Shown piece after piece: positions 1 to 8,657 of a stretch of 64,000 bases of DNA. The DNA lies in contig NZ_JACJQO010000008.1 of the NCBI RefSeq assembly GCF_014696715.1, positions 62,001-126,000 of the forward strand. The letters run 5' to 3'. The position numbers and the translations under genes are program-made. Below the pieces are notes generated by a model. That model saw nothing but the letters and a program-made list of their open reading frames with translations. It was not told where the DNA came from and did not search any database. Source of the DNA: Pseudanabaena sp. FACHB-2040. GTDB taxonomy: Bacteria > Cyanobacteriota > Cyanobacteriia > Phormidesmidales > Phormidesmidaceae. Position 1 is the stretch's first letter, and each line of letters begins with the position of its first letter.

Positions 1-897
1 GCCTTTTAGCTCCAGCCGCAGCAGTAGGGCAATGGCTCCCACCTGATCTTTAGGTGACTCCCGGCGGGCTTTGCCCCAGATGTGCTGGTCATAGAGCCTG
101 AGCGCCGCCGCCGCATTGCCTTGGGCCAGGTAAAACAGAGCGATATGCCACCAGTTGTGAGTGTAGAGCATGGAATTGCAATACTCCCAGGTATCGGCCA
201 GCCCTTCCATCCAGGCAATGCCCTCATTGCAGCGGCCTTGGGTATCGAGAACGTGAGCGACGGCATGGTGCGCCCAGGGGTTGTGGCGGTAGTTCTTGGT
301 CGCAAGCCTGCCCAACCGCTCTGCTTCATCCAGCTGATAGCACTGCTCTAAGCCAAAGGCCACCATACCTTGAAGTAGGGGCAGTCGAGGGCTTTCCCGA
401 TGGGCAAGAACCACGCTCTGGGCCAGCTCTAGAAGCCGAGCACTCTCGCCTCGGTAGAAAAAGTGGTACTGCCCCTGCTGCACCGAGAGCAAATCTTGAG
501 GAAATGCTAGGGCCAAGGCTTCGTGATCGGCAATGGCCTGATCAAAGTTGCCGCTGGCCCAGGCTGCGATCGCACGAATGTACAGCTGCTCCCGCCGAGA
601 AACCCGATCCAGCCCCGACTGCATCTGCGCTAGGTGCTGCTCTGCCCGAGCCCGGTCTACCTCATTCTCCTGGCTCAGGTAGTAGGCAGCCGCATAGGCT
701 CTCAGCAGGGCGCAATTTGGATCAGCCGTAATGCCTTTGAGCACCAGCGTCTCTGTATGACGACCATAGCGCAGGGACTGCTCCACAAAGCCATTGATCG
801 CAGCGATCGCCTGGGGCGAGTTCGTCGTGACAGGCAAACCTTGAGCATCCTTCAACATCTGTTTCTTCCGGTAATCGACTAAGTTCATCAGGTTCAC
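1..897 (-). CDS. TTC38-type tetratricopeptide repeat protein, 3' end beyond the window
   Basis: Reading the minus strand from GTG at 895-897 (or in-frame ATG at 886-888) gives about 299 codons with no stop, running off the left edge, so the C-terminus is missing. The protein matches my memory of the tetratricopeptide repeat protein 38 family: an early segment reading DAQGLPVTTNSPQA, then helical repeats, then HAVAHVLDTQGR followed by TWEYCNSMLYTHNWWHIALF, which is the family signature. The biochemical role of this family is unknown to me; the repeats suggest a protein-interaction scaffold. No signal peptide is visible, so it is probably cytoplasmic. It starts 13 bases after the stop of the small membrane-protein gene upstream, suggesting co-transcription. 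No clear ribosome-binding site decides between the two starts. Confidence 0.85.
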   Translation of the reverse strand, partial: MNLMNLVDYRKKQMLKDAQGLPVTTNSPQAIAAINGFVEQSLRYGRHTETLVLKGITADPNCALLRAYAAAYYLSQENEVDRARAEQHLAQMQSGLDRVSRREQLYIRAIAAWASGNFDQAIADHEALALAFPQDLLSVQQGQYHFFYRGESARLLELAQSVVLAHRESPRLPLLQGMVAFGLEQCYQLDEAERLGRLATKNYRHNPWAHHAVAHVLDTQGRCNEGIAWMEGLADTWEYCNSMLYTHNWWHIALFYLAQGNAAAALRLYDQHIWGKARRESPKDQVGAIALLLRLELKG

Positions 898-910
898 GTC
901 AAGCTTGAAG

Positions 911-1135
911 TCAACGGGGTCTAGCCATTTGCCACAGCCAACTACCCCACTGCTGACTCAGAGTATTCAGGTGTACCAGCAGCAGTCCCAGCAGCACGAG
1001 TGGGGCAATCATTGCCACCACAACATAAGCCCGCCCGTAACCCCAGGAATTCCTGAGCGGTTGCTGGTGAAAAGTTGGTCGAAGCGTCGAGCGGTCAACC
1101 GGTTCACCCGAAGCGACCCATTGAAGAGTTGTCAT
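911..1135 (-). CDS. small single-pass membrane protein, function unknown
   Basis: A 74-residue ORF starts at ATG 1133-1135 with an AAGG motif about 7 bases upstream. Residues 37-56 form one strongly hydrophobic segment (VVVAMIAPLVLLGLLLVHL), preceded by a polar, basic N-terminus and followed by a short Trp-rich tail. This predicts one membrane span. Its stop lies 13 bases before the start of the TTC38-type gene on the same strand, so the two probably form an operon. I do not recognise the family and infer nothing beyond membrane location. Confidence 0.5.
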   Translation of the reverse strand: MTTLQWVASGEPVDRSTLRPTFHQQPLRNSWGYGRAYVVVAMIAPLVLLGLLLVHLNTLSQQWGSWLWQMARPR

Positions 1136-1257
1136 AGCTAACCTTGAATAAAAAGGAGAATCACCGGTAGATCTATCGACTTATCGGTGATCGAATCCTT
1201 ACACCTTGCCACACTCCTTCTAGATTTCAAGTAATCTGAAGAACATTCGGAAAACAT

Positions 1258-1589
1258 TTTTGTTTGGAGCAAACGCCCATTGTCTTGCTCACGGGGCTGC
1301 TTCTGGCAGCATATGTGGGGGCCGAAGCGTTTATTGGCAACTGGGCCTACCCTGTATAGTTCATCGCCGCTCAACACCGGAGCTGATTGCCGGATACAGC
1401 ATGAGCGCCTACTGGTTGGGGCTCACCGTGGGGCGGTTTATGCTGAGGTGTTTTTTGCGATCGCTTGGGTCAGTACGCACCATCAGCCTGTCACTGGTGT
1501 TGACGCTGCTATTGGCAGTCTTGATGGCGGGTTTGCATTACTGGTTGGTGCAGCAGACCAGCCTACCCTCGGCAGGTTCAGCAGGATAG
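1258..1589 (+). pseudogene. MFS transporter remnant with frameshift and no intact ends
   Basis: Two frames together encode one recognisable transporter stretch. From about 1264 the plus strand reads LEQTPIVLLTGLLLAAYVGA and then EAFIGNWAYPV before a TAG at 1356-1358. A different frame resumes with TPELIAGYSMSAYWLGLTVG and runs through hydrophobic residues to a stop at 1587-1589. The order glycine-rich helix, then E-x-x-I-G-N-W, then A-Y-W-L-G-L-T-x-G-R is typical of major facilitator superfamily proteins. About 100 codons survive of an expected 380-400, and no start is preserved. I read it as a decayed gene. Confidence 0.65.
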
Positions 1590-1598
1590 CCTTTCCAG

Positions 1599-2903
1599 CT
1601 AGTAAGTAGCCTGCTTGGGGTAAAACTCAAATACAACTTCAGGGTAGTTAGGGGATGCGTTTTCTAACAACCTCTCATCTTGATGCTTAAGGTACTGATT
1701 GAAAAACGCTAGGCCATAAGCATTGATAATTTCTGTTGCCCGCTCAGGCTCAATCGAACCCAGCCAATTTTGGACAGGCAGCGTCGGCTGACCAGAATGG
1801 GCCAGGAAAAGAGGCGGTAATAAAGCCATATCTGAAAAGGAGTTGTGCATACTTCCCTGAATGGTGAGGCGATAGGTATCTCCCAGAAACGAGGGATAAA
1901 TTGATTGCAGCGCAAACGAATCTCCTTCACCAAACATGACCATAAAGGGGCGCTCTAGCCTTTCGGTAGTTTCACCACTAAACATAGGGCCATAGTCGCC
2001 TCCATCAAGGTCGAGCCCAGCATCAAAGCGAGCATCTACCCGCATCGCCTCAATTACAGTATCGCCACCTAAAGAGTGACCCATAATACCAATGTTGTTC
2101 AAGTCTAAGCGATAGGTCAATAGCCCCTGCGGATCCTTCTGATTAATCTGCTCCAGCTGGTCTAAAACAAAGCTCGCATCGGCTGCGCGAATTTTAACAG
2201 CCTGGTCAAAAACGCGCTGCTCGGTCTCTTCGTCAGCCGAGGAAAAGTCAAAAACGGTGGATTGAGTTGTCACTCGCCCATCGGGAAATGTCGTTGGAGT
2301 TTCATGGGTAGACGTGACCCCAACAACTGCATAGCCATGACTGACAAACTGTTCGATCAAAGCTGTGTACTTATTAGGCGGAGAGCCAAAGCCGGGAAAA
2401 AGCAGAATGACGGGGTAGGGCTCTGGGGCATCGGCAATAGCCGCATTGGCACGGGCGTAGGGGTAAACGTGCTGGGTGATGAGTTCAGTAAAGGCTTCGG
2501 GGGTAACTCCAAAGGCTTCGCTGAAGGGTTCAGCGGCTGCGATCGCAAAGCCCTCATCCATGTAAGGAACTAGTTCGTCAGCAGCTTCTGCAACAGCCGG
2601 ATACCAAACTTGAACCAGCAGTTCCCGCCTATCGGTGGGCGGCGGGGTTGTTAATAACTGTTGCGTTTGCAGGTCATAGGCTTCGTAGGTATATGTTTCT
2701 GCGCGATCTGAGTCAACCCAGTAGTAAGACGTTTTACCCACTTGGTAAGGACCCGTTAGGGGTGGAAACTGAAGGGAAAGGGTTGTATCTGCTGGGGTTT
2801 CTGGTGTTTCTTGGACGGGGGTTTGGGAGTAAACCGACTGGGGCAATACTTGTAGCGCAGCTGCTAACCCAGTGACTAAGGCAATTTTGTAGAGTTGTTT
2901 CAT
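1599..2903 (-). CDS. secreted PAF-acetylhydrolase-like serine esterase/lipase
   Basis: The 434-residue product starts with a signal peptide (KIALVTGLAAALQVL, cleavage near residue 26). The mature part is an alpha/beta hydrolase of the platelet-activating-factor acetylhydrolase isoform II type. The strand PYPVILLFPGFGS carries the oxyanion region. Nucleophile Ser277 sits in GHSLGG, the acid is probably Asp300 in GLDLDGG, and His353 lies in GSMHNSFSD. This spacing resembles the human enzyme's catalytic triad. The expected activity is hydrolysis of short or oxidised acyl esters in the periplasm or outside the cell; the substrate is not predictable. It stands alone, 99 bases beyond the S41-like lipoprotein gene's stop. 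Confidence 0.8.
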   Translation of the reverse strand: MKQLYKIALVTGLAAALQVLPQSVYSQTPVQETPETPADTTLSLQFPPLTGPYQVGKTSYYWVDSDRAETYTYEAYDLQTQQLLTTPPPTDRRELLVQVWYPAVAEAADELVPYMDEGFAIAAAEPFSEAFGVTPEAFTELITQHVYPYARANAAIADAPEPYPVILLFPGFGSPPNKYTALIEQFVSHGYAVVGVTSTHETPTTFPDGRVTTQSTVFDFSSADEETEQRVFDQAVKIRAADASFVLDQLEQINQKDPQGLLTYRLDLNNIGIMGHSLGGDTVIEAMRVDARFDAGLDLDGGDYGPMFSGETTERLERPFMVMFGEGDSFALQSIYPSFLGDTYRLTIQGSMHNSFSDMALLPPLFLAHSGQPTLPVQNWLGSIEPERATEIINAYGLAFFNQYLKHQDERLLENASPNYPEVVFEFYPKQATY

Positions 2904-3002
2904 GTCCTAATCCTGAAATAATGCATTTTTCTACGCCAGCCTGAGCACTAAGACAACGGAGTGTGCATTGCTGTTCCTAGCGGTGCAAAATAACCTGTCT
3001 GA

Positions 3003-4163
3003 CTATTGCCCTGCTGCATTGACAATTTCGAGTGCTTTCTCAAGACATTGACTACCGCCGTTTGCACATTCAGGAATTTCAATATCGGGTGGCACACCTA
3101 CTCCCTCAATCGTGTGGCCTTTGGGCGAAACAACCTGCATGGTTGGGGCAATAAGAGCGTAGCCCGGCCAGTTTAATCTAAACGCGTCGCCTCCCAAGAG
3201 TGCGCCCATGGTGCGAATGCCCAAAAGTTGGGCAGTTCCGTGGTCTTTAATGACTGCCGCAAACAGGTCACAAGCTGAGCCGCACTGATCATCAATCAGA
3301 ACGAAATGCGGTCTTGGATCTATTTGGGCTTCTGATCGCGTTTGCCACTCAATGTAGGGGTGCTGCTCTCCCAGCTCAATTTCTGCTTTTGCTTTTAGAT
3401 TAACAGCATCGTCAAAATAGCCTTGGAAGACGTAGGGCTCCTGCATCTGTAGTCCTTCGCGGGTTCTATCGCGCCAGAGCACCTTATTAGGACCAATAAT
3501 ATCCTCGACGAGATAGCTAACGCTTGACCCGTAGCCACCTCCATTCCTACGAACATCAATGAGGATGACCTTGGCCTGAGTAAGTTGAGCTTTAGCTCGA
3601 TCAAGCTCTGCCTTAGTAATGAGAGGAACGATAAAACTTTCAACTCGAAGGATACCAATGTCGCCTCTCATTTCGGCTGCAATGGCTGGCTCAGGGGTTT
3701 CTTCTGGTAGAGGTTCCTGCTCGAATATGCGGAACAACCTTTCCCCTTCTACCGGATCTAAAAGTCTCAGGTGCGACACAGAGAGCTTTTGCAACTCGTT
3801 GCTAACCTGTTGGGTAATTTCTGCTCTTGACCAGTTGGCCTGAGTATCTGCTGTATTTAACAGTTCCTGCAATTGCTGGTCACGCTCCTCCTCCTTGAAA
3901 GCAGGATCAAAGATCTCCTCATCGAGGGTTTGATAGACACTGCTGATGAAGGTCTTTGCTTCTAGCACAGAAACTGTATCAGTAGGCTCTAGCTGAGAGG
4001 AGGTAAACCAATCGAGGGAAACATTTTCTTCCTCAGGTTGAGACACATTGTTAGCCTGAAAAGGTTGTCCGCCGTCTGAAGGAAAATTAAGAGATTGACA
4101 ACCGACTAGATTTAGAAGCGCAATTAATAGCAGCAGTCTTTTAGTAAATTCAATTTTTTGCAT
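3003..4163 (-). CDS. S41-family peptidase-like lipoprotein
   Basis: I start at ATG 4161-4163 because the protein then begins with a lipoprotein signal: basic residues, LLLLIALLN and the lipobox LVGC with Cys22. An upstream in-frame start would add 14 polar residues ahead of the signal. The C-terminal half carries the S41 core: VILIDVRRNGGGYGSS, then the predicted nucleophile strand DDQCGSACDLF, then IRTMGALLGG and a final GHTIEGVGVPPDIEIP. The Lys that follows the T-x-G motif in CtpA-type proteases is absent (TMGA), which fits the S41B/IRBP-like branch. No PDZ domain is obvious. It probably acts on the periplasmic face of a membrane; the target is unknown. It is divergent from the AraC gene. 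Confidence 0.75.
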   Translation of the reverse strand: MQKIEFTKRLLLLIALLNLVGCQSLNFPSDGGQPFQANNVSQPEEENVSLDWFTSSQLEPTDTVSVLEAKTFISSVYQTLDEEIFDPAFKEEERDQQLQELLNTADTQANWSRAEITQQVSNELQKLSVSHLRLLDPVEGERLFRIFEQEPLPEETPEPAIAAEMRGDIGILRVESFIVPLITKAELDRAKAQLTQAKVILIDVRRNGGGYGSSVSYLVEDIIGPNKVLWRDRTREGLQMQEPYVFQGYFDDAVNLKAKAEIELGEQHPYIEWQTRSEAQIDPRPHFVLIDDQCGSACDLFAAVIKDHGTAQLLGIRTMGALLGGDAFRLNWPGYALIAPTMQVVSPKGHTIEGVGVPPDIEIPECANGGSQCLEKALEIVNAAGQ

Positions 4164-4311
4164 AGTTCCGCCAGCAATCACCTGTATTTTTGCAGACTCA
4201 ACCAAAGGCGTTTATTATCGAGGTGTTGCTGGGGGCTTGTCTTTCAAATTCTTCTGAAATTTATCAAAATTCTCGGATATTTCCTGCTAACGAGCTAGTG
4301 AGGTGAAATGG

Positions 4312-5193
4312 ATGCCTTCTGAAACAGCTCTTCACCCAACGGAGATAGTTCAACCAGGGTGGGTGCGCTTTAGCCAGAGTCTCCACTCGGGCGGCATTAC
4401 CCTTGAGCACCAGGTACAGCCCTCCGGGGAATGTGAAGTGTCGGGCGGCTCAACGCATCACCTTTTGATCTTTGAGTTGGGTAACGTTTCGCGCCAGATA
4501 ATTCACATGGATGGTCAAGAATATGATGATTCACTGCGCCCTGGTGATCTCATACTGATTCCTGCTGGAGTGCCTTTTCGATGTGTTTGTGACTCTACAG
4601 ATGAGGTTGTGTCGTTTAACATTGACCCACTTTTTTTGGAACAGCTTTCTTTGACAGAGATCTGCTCCTCTCCTGCGGAAGTTGAGTTAGTCAGCACGTT
4701 CAAACAGCGTGACCGACAGATTGATTGGATCGTCCAATCTATCCAGAACGAAATGCAGACAGCCGCCTGGGGAAGCAGGCTGTATCTAGATTCGTTAACA
4801 CAATTGTTAGCGGTTCACCTGCTACGAAGCTACGCGTCACACCCACTCAAGCTGTCGCGATCTGAGCCAGGGTTGAGTGTGCTGAAGTTGAACCAAGTGC
4901 TGGACTATATTAATGCTCATCTTGAGCAGGAGATTCAGCTGACCGATTTAGCCCAAGTGACAAGCTTTAATCTGGGCTACTTTGCAAGCCTGTTTAAGCA
5001 GTCAATGGGAATGTCCCCCTGGCAATATATTATGCAGCAGCGGGTTGAGCGGGCAAAGCAGTTGTTGAAGCGACAGGATTATTCAATTGCAGACATCGCT
5101 GTTCGGTGTGGTTTTAGTAGTCAGAGCCACTTAACTTATCAGTTTCGTAAATTAACTGGGGTTACGCCCAATACCTTCCGACGCAATCATTGA
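4312..5193 (+). CDS. AraC-family transcriptional regulator
   Basis: ATG 4312 is chosen because AGGTGA lies five bases upstream; a GTG at 4303 would add three residues and overlap that site. The N-terminal half is a cupin-like sensor region (PGDLILIPAGVPFRC). The C-terminal 100 residues contain two helix-turn-helix units: IQLTDLAQVTSFNLGYFASL and the diagnostic YSIADIAVRCGFSSQSHLT followed by F-R-K-L-T-G-x-T-P. It is transcribed divergently from the S41-like lipoprotein gene across a short intergenic region, making that gene a possible target. An IS1 relic follows it. Confidence 0.85.
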   Translation: MPSETALHPTEIVQPGWVRFSQSLHSGGITLEHQVQPSGECEVSGGSTHHLLIFELGNVSRQIIHMDGQEYDDSLRPGDLILIPAGVPFRCVCDSTDEVVSFNIDPLFLEQLSLTEICSSPAEVELVSTFKQRDRQIDWIVQSIQNEMQTAAWGSRLYLDSLTQLLAVHLLRSYASHPLKLSRSEPGLSVLKLNQVLDYINAHLEQEIQLTDLAQVTSFNLGYFASLFKQSMGMSPWQYIMQQRVERAKQLLKRQDYSIADIAVRCGFSSQSHLTYQFRKLTGVTPNTFRRNH

Positions 5194-5304
5194 ATTAGGA
5201 AATAAAACCGTTCGATATCGCTTTTTTAGAACATGAAGCGTGTAGCGTCCCTTGGAAAAAAACCAACAAACTTCCAACTCTTCTTTACAGATGTGGAGAG
5301 GAGT

Positions 5305-5465
5305 AGTGTTAAATAGATAATGATGTGTGTGGTGGATAAAACTCTACAGCAAACCAGTGTGGTTGCGTAGGCACTTGGAGAAGGACAAGCTGCGCCGAAC
5401 AAAGCGGAAATCTGTTGACTCAAGGTGTTGTTGAACCGCTCAATATTTACAAATGACTGCGAAAA
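5305..5465 (-). pseudogene. IS1-type transposase C-terminal relic, frameshifted
   Basis: On the minus strand one frame reads NIERFNNTLSQQIS, and the next frame continues FVRRSLSFSKCLRNHTGLL, a stop, then SFIHHTHHYLFN. The InsB-type DDE transposase of IS1 ends with a closely similar order: N-H-I-E-R-F-N-N-T-L-R-Q-R, then L-V-R-K-T-L-S-F-S-K-K-L, then an F-I-H-H motif. At least one frameshift and one nonsense codon separate the pieces, and the N-terminal half is gone. No inverted repeats or target duplication could be assigned. It sits between the AraC and LysR genes. Confidence 0.7.
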
Positions 5466-5486
5466 AACTGCATAGTCACCCATCCG

Positions 5487-6341
5487 TTAACAAAGTTTGA
5501 GCAGACTCTCTACTGAGGGAATTGAGTGGGCCCAGGCAAGCTCATAGTGGAACTCAAATTGCGGCTTGAGTTCCAAGATAGAGATGCCTGGAAAGGTTAA
5601 ACCGGGCACAACGGGAGCATGACCAACGCCGACGCCGCCAGCGACCATCGCCAGGGTGTCAGACATGGTGGAAACATCGATTGCAATATGAGGTTCAAAG
5701 CCCGCCTCGGCGGTGTAGCGACGGTAGGTATCGTAAATAATGGGCTGGCGATCTCGATCGGGCAGGATGATGGGATAGCTTGCTAGATCTGCTAAGCTCA
5801 GCGGCTCTTTCCCTTCGAGTTCATGGCCGGACTGAACCAGCACCGCCATCGGCACCATTCCAAGCCGGTGGCGGTTGATTCCAGTGGGAATAGAGACATC
5901 CCATGCGATCGCAACATCAATCTCACCATTAGCCAGTGCCGCCCCAATCGAGCGTTCCTCCAGCTGGCGCAGGGATATCCGAGTTTCGGGGTGGAGCCGC
6001 TTGAATTTAGCGATCAACTCTCCAACCAACGGCTGCTCTGTCCCGATCATCATTCCCACCGTCAGCGAATCGATGCCGTCAACGGCTCCTGCCTTGGCTG
6101 CTCGAACCGCCATATCAGCATAGGCTACAGCCTTTCTCGCAGAGTCGAGGAATCCTCTGCCTGCATTGGTAAGGGAGACTTCGCGGGAGGTGCGGTGCAG
6201 CAGCTTCACGCCTAGATCCGTTTCTAGCTCGCTCAGCAAACGGCTCATGGCCGGTTGAGACATACCGCATTGCTGGGCAGCCCGCCCGAAGTGCAGCTCT
6301 TCAGCCAGCACGATGAAGGCGCTCAAAGTTTTCAGATTCAT
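5487..6341 (-). CDS. LysR-family transcriptional regulator
   Basis: Translation from ATG 6339-6341 gives 284 residues beginning MNLKTLSAFIVLAEELHFGR, the standard LysR start; an upstream ATG would add only seven atypical residues. The winged helix-turn-helix follows (AAQQCGMSQPAMSRLLSELE, then LGVKLLHRTSREVSLTNAG). The rest is a two-lobe effector-binding domain with LTVGMMIG and ISLRQLEERSIGAALANGEI. The effector is unknown. It is divergent from the DUF2461 gene, and the intergenic stretch is AT-rich and suitable for promoters. It follows IS1 debris on the opposite side. Confidence 0.9.
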   Translation of the reverse strand: MNLKTLSAFIVLAEELHFGRAAQQCGMSQPAMSRLLSELETDLGVKLLHRTSREVSLTNAGRGFLDSARKAVAYADMAVRAAKAGAVDGIDSLTVGMMIGTEQPLVGELIAKFKRLHPETRISLRQLEERSIGAALANGEIDVAIAWDVSIPTGINRHRLGMVPMAVLVQSGHELEGKEPLSLADLASYPIILPDRDRQPIIYDTYRRYTAEAGFEPHIAIDVSTMSDTLAMVAGGVGVGHAPVVPGLTFPGISILELKPQFEFHYELAWAHSIPSVESLLKLC

Positions 6342-6538
6342 GGATATCAAGCCAGGTATCAAACTATTACTATTTTATATTTGTTTTGTAATCTATACCG
6401 TGTTAACTATTAATAAGCACGATTTTGATGCAGATATCTCTGCTGTGGATCAACCCTATTGAATTTCAGTCGATGGGTCACACAGGCGAACGACATTCCT
6501 GCTGCTGGATCTTTATCAATACTCTCGAAGAGGTATCC

Positions 6539-7216
6539 ATGACGGAGCTTAACTTCACCCGTAAATCGTTTGACCTACTAGAGGGCCTTGCCGCAAATAA
6601 TGACAAGTCTTGGTACGACGCACATCGGAAGGATTTTGAGGCTTATCTCAGAGAGCCCTTTAGCGTAGTTTTAGAGCGGGCAACTGATCGTCTCGCGGAG
6701 ACAACTCTGCCCCTAGCAGGCGGCTCCAAAACCATGTTTCGCCAAAACCGCGATATTCGTTTCTCTAAAGACAAGTCCCCTTACAGCACCCATGTCAGCG
6801 GTGTGCTGACGCCTTCGGGCACTAAAGCGGAAAAAGACGGCATGCTCTACGTTCAACTCGATGGCTCAGGCGGCTTGATCGCCTGCGGATTTTACAAGCT
6901 AAAGGCGGCCGAACTAGCCACCCTGCGAGACAAGATCATCGAGGAACCGGAGGCATTTTCCCAGGTGCTGCAAGGCCTGAACGATGCGGGTTTGTCGCTC
7001 AGCGACGAAGACAAGCTCACCAGCATGCCCCGCGGCTATGAGGCCCACGACCAGCACGAATACGCTCAATATTTGAGGCTAAAAAGCTTTATCTCGCAGA
7101 CCCCGCTCCCTAAGAGCGCCTGGCTAGAAGCAGACATCGTTGATCGCATCGTTGAGTACGCCAAGGGCTGCGCTTCTCTGCTGAAATTTGGTCGCGCTTG
7201 CGACTCTGAGAACTGA
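6539..7216 (+). CDS. DUF2461 (TIGR02453-type) protein
   Basis: Start ATG 6539 is preferred over an in-frame ATG at 6425 because GAAGAGG precedes it by about six bases and the 38 upstream residues are atypical. The 225-residue product opens FTRKSFDLLEGLAANNDKSW and continues FRQNRDIRFSKDKSPYSTH, the hallmark segments of this conserved family. No catalytic role is established that I know of. No signal peptide or membrane segment is visible, so it is probably cytoplasmic. It is divergent from the LysR gene, and its end overlaps only non-coding leader of the following adaptor gene. Confidence 0.85.
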   Translation: MTELNFTRKSFDLLEGLAANNDKSWYDAHRKDFEAYLREPFSVVLERATDRLAETTLPLAGGSKTMFRQNRDIRFSKDKSPYSTHVSGVLTPSGTKAEKDGMLYVQLDGSGGLIACGFYKLKAAELATLRDKIIEEPEAFSQVLQGLNDAGLSLSDEDKLTSMPRGYEAHDQHEYAQYLRLKSFISQTPLPKSAWLEADIVDRIVEYAKGCASLLKFGRACDSEN

Positions 7217-7334
7217 GATAGCACAGGTTTGTAGTTCTGTAGGTCGGCTTGAGATTTGGCGAAACCCACCAGTTCAGGCTCTATTCGGCCATTTGTTTGT
7301 TTGCGATCGCGCCACCGATTTCCTCATCTTTCCC

Positions 7335-8651
7335 ATGACCTCCAATCCCACTCCACTAAATCCACCTCAACAGCTCAAGCGTCACCCCCGACTCTTTATC
7401 GGCCTTGGAATCCTAGGATTGCTGCTCGGTTTGTCTGTCGCTCGAATGCCGCTGACAGCAACCCCCCCCGAAGAGGCCGACACCGTCTCCAGCCAACCCT
7501 TACCGGTAGAGGTTTTAACCGTCGAACCCGTCACTAGCTACTCAGTCTCTCGAGCCTACACGGGTGAGATTGCCGCCCTGCGCACCAGCGAACTGGGGTT
7601 TGAGCGCAGTGGTCGTCTGGTAGACGTTTTGGCCAAAGAGGGCGACCGGGTGGTAGCCGGGCAACCCCTTGCCCGACTCGATATCAGCAATCTGCAAACC
7701 CAGCGGCAGCAGCTCGTCGCCGAAAGATCGCGGGTGCAGGCTCAGCTAGCCGAGCTGCAGGCAGGCCCGAGATTAGAAGGTATTGCTGCGGCTGAAGCAG
7801 CGGTGCAAGAGCTGGAGCAGCAGCTAGCCCTACAGCAAACTCAGCGATCGCGGCGAGAAAGCCTCTATGCTGCTGGGGCAATTTCAAAGGAAGAACTGGA
7901 TGAATTTACCTTTGGCCAAGGGGCACTGCAGGCGCGGCTAGACCAGGCCCAAAGCCGCCTCCAGGAGCTACGTAATGGCACTCGCCAAGAGCAGATTGCG
8001 GCCCAGCTAGCGCTGGTGCAGCAGCTTGATGCTAGCCTTGCTGACCTCGATGTCACCATCGGCAAGAGCACGCTGACAGCCGCCTTTGACGGTATTGTGG
8101 CAGCTCGCCAGGTGGATGAAGGTACCGTCGTTAATGCTGGTCAGTCGGTGGTGCGTCTGGTAGAAAATGCGGCTCCAGAGGCTCGCATTGGCCTGCCCAC
8201 AGAGGCGGCTAGCCAGCTTCAGATCGGCAGCGCCCAAACGCTCAGACTAGGCAGTGAGACCTACTCAGCGACCGTAACGGCTCTGCTGCCCGAGATTGAT
8301 CCGGATACGCGCACTCAGGGGGTTCTCTTTGCCCTAGAGCCGTCAGCCATTTCCCGCCTCAGCCCAGGTCAAACTGTTCGAGTGGAGTTAGCCCAAACTA
8401 TTCCTGCAGACGGTGTGTGGCTGCCAATAGAGTCATTGACTCAAGGCATTCGGGGGTTGTGGGACTGCTATGTGCTCATGCCTACCGAGGCAGGTGAAGA
8501 CACTTATCAGGTTCAGCCTCAGGCAGTGGAAATTTTGCACCAGGAAGGTAGTCGGGTGCTCGCGCGAGGAACGCTGCAGCCGGGCGATCGCATTGTGGCC
8601 AGTGGCACCCATCGCTTAGTGCCAGGTCAGCGTGTCCGGCCTATGAACTGA
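7335..8651 (+). CDS. RND efflux periplasmic adaptor (HlyD/MFP family)
   Basis: I start at ATG 7335, giving 438 residues that begin with a short cytoplasmic segment and a membrane anchor (LFIGLGILGLLLGLSV, residues 20-36). A biotinyl-lipoyl-like half follows (ELGFERSGRLVDVLAKEGDR), then a Gln/Ala/Glu-rich coiled-coil hairpin from about 130 to 245. The second lipoyl half and barrel come next (LTAAFDGIVAARQVDEGTVV). The longer upstream reading would put hydrophilic, atypical residues before the anchor. It should bridge an inner-membrane RND pump and an outer-membrane channel. The permease gene starts 6-51 bases later, so the two are an operon; no TolC-type gene is in the window. Confidence 0.9.
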   Translation: MTSNPTPLNPPQQLKRHPRLFIGLGILGLLLGLSVARMPLTATPPEEADTVSSQPLPVEVLTVEPVTSYSVSRAYTGEIAALRTSELGFERSGRLVDVLAKEGDRVVAGQPLARLDISNLQTQRQQLVAERSRVQAQLAELQAGPRLEGIAAAEAAVQELEQQLALQQTQRSRRESLYAAGAISKEELDEFTFGQGALQARLDQAQSRLQELRNGTRQEQIAAQLALVQQLDASLADLDVTIGKSTLTAAFDGIVAARQVDEGTVVNAGQSVVRLVENAAPEARIGLPTEAASQLQIGSAQTLRLGSETYSATVTALLPEIDPDTRTQGVLFALEPSAISRLSPGQTVRVELAQTIPADGVWLPIESLTQGIRGLWDCYVLMPTEAGEDTYQVQPQAVEILHQEGSRVLARGTLQPGDRIVASGTHRLVPGQRVRPMN

Positions 8652-8657
8652 TTTTCG

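Noticed and set aside
4168-4205. Upstream start extending the S41-like lipoprotein by 14 residues
   Set aside because: It would place polar residues ahead of a clear lipoprotein signal sequence.
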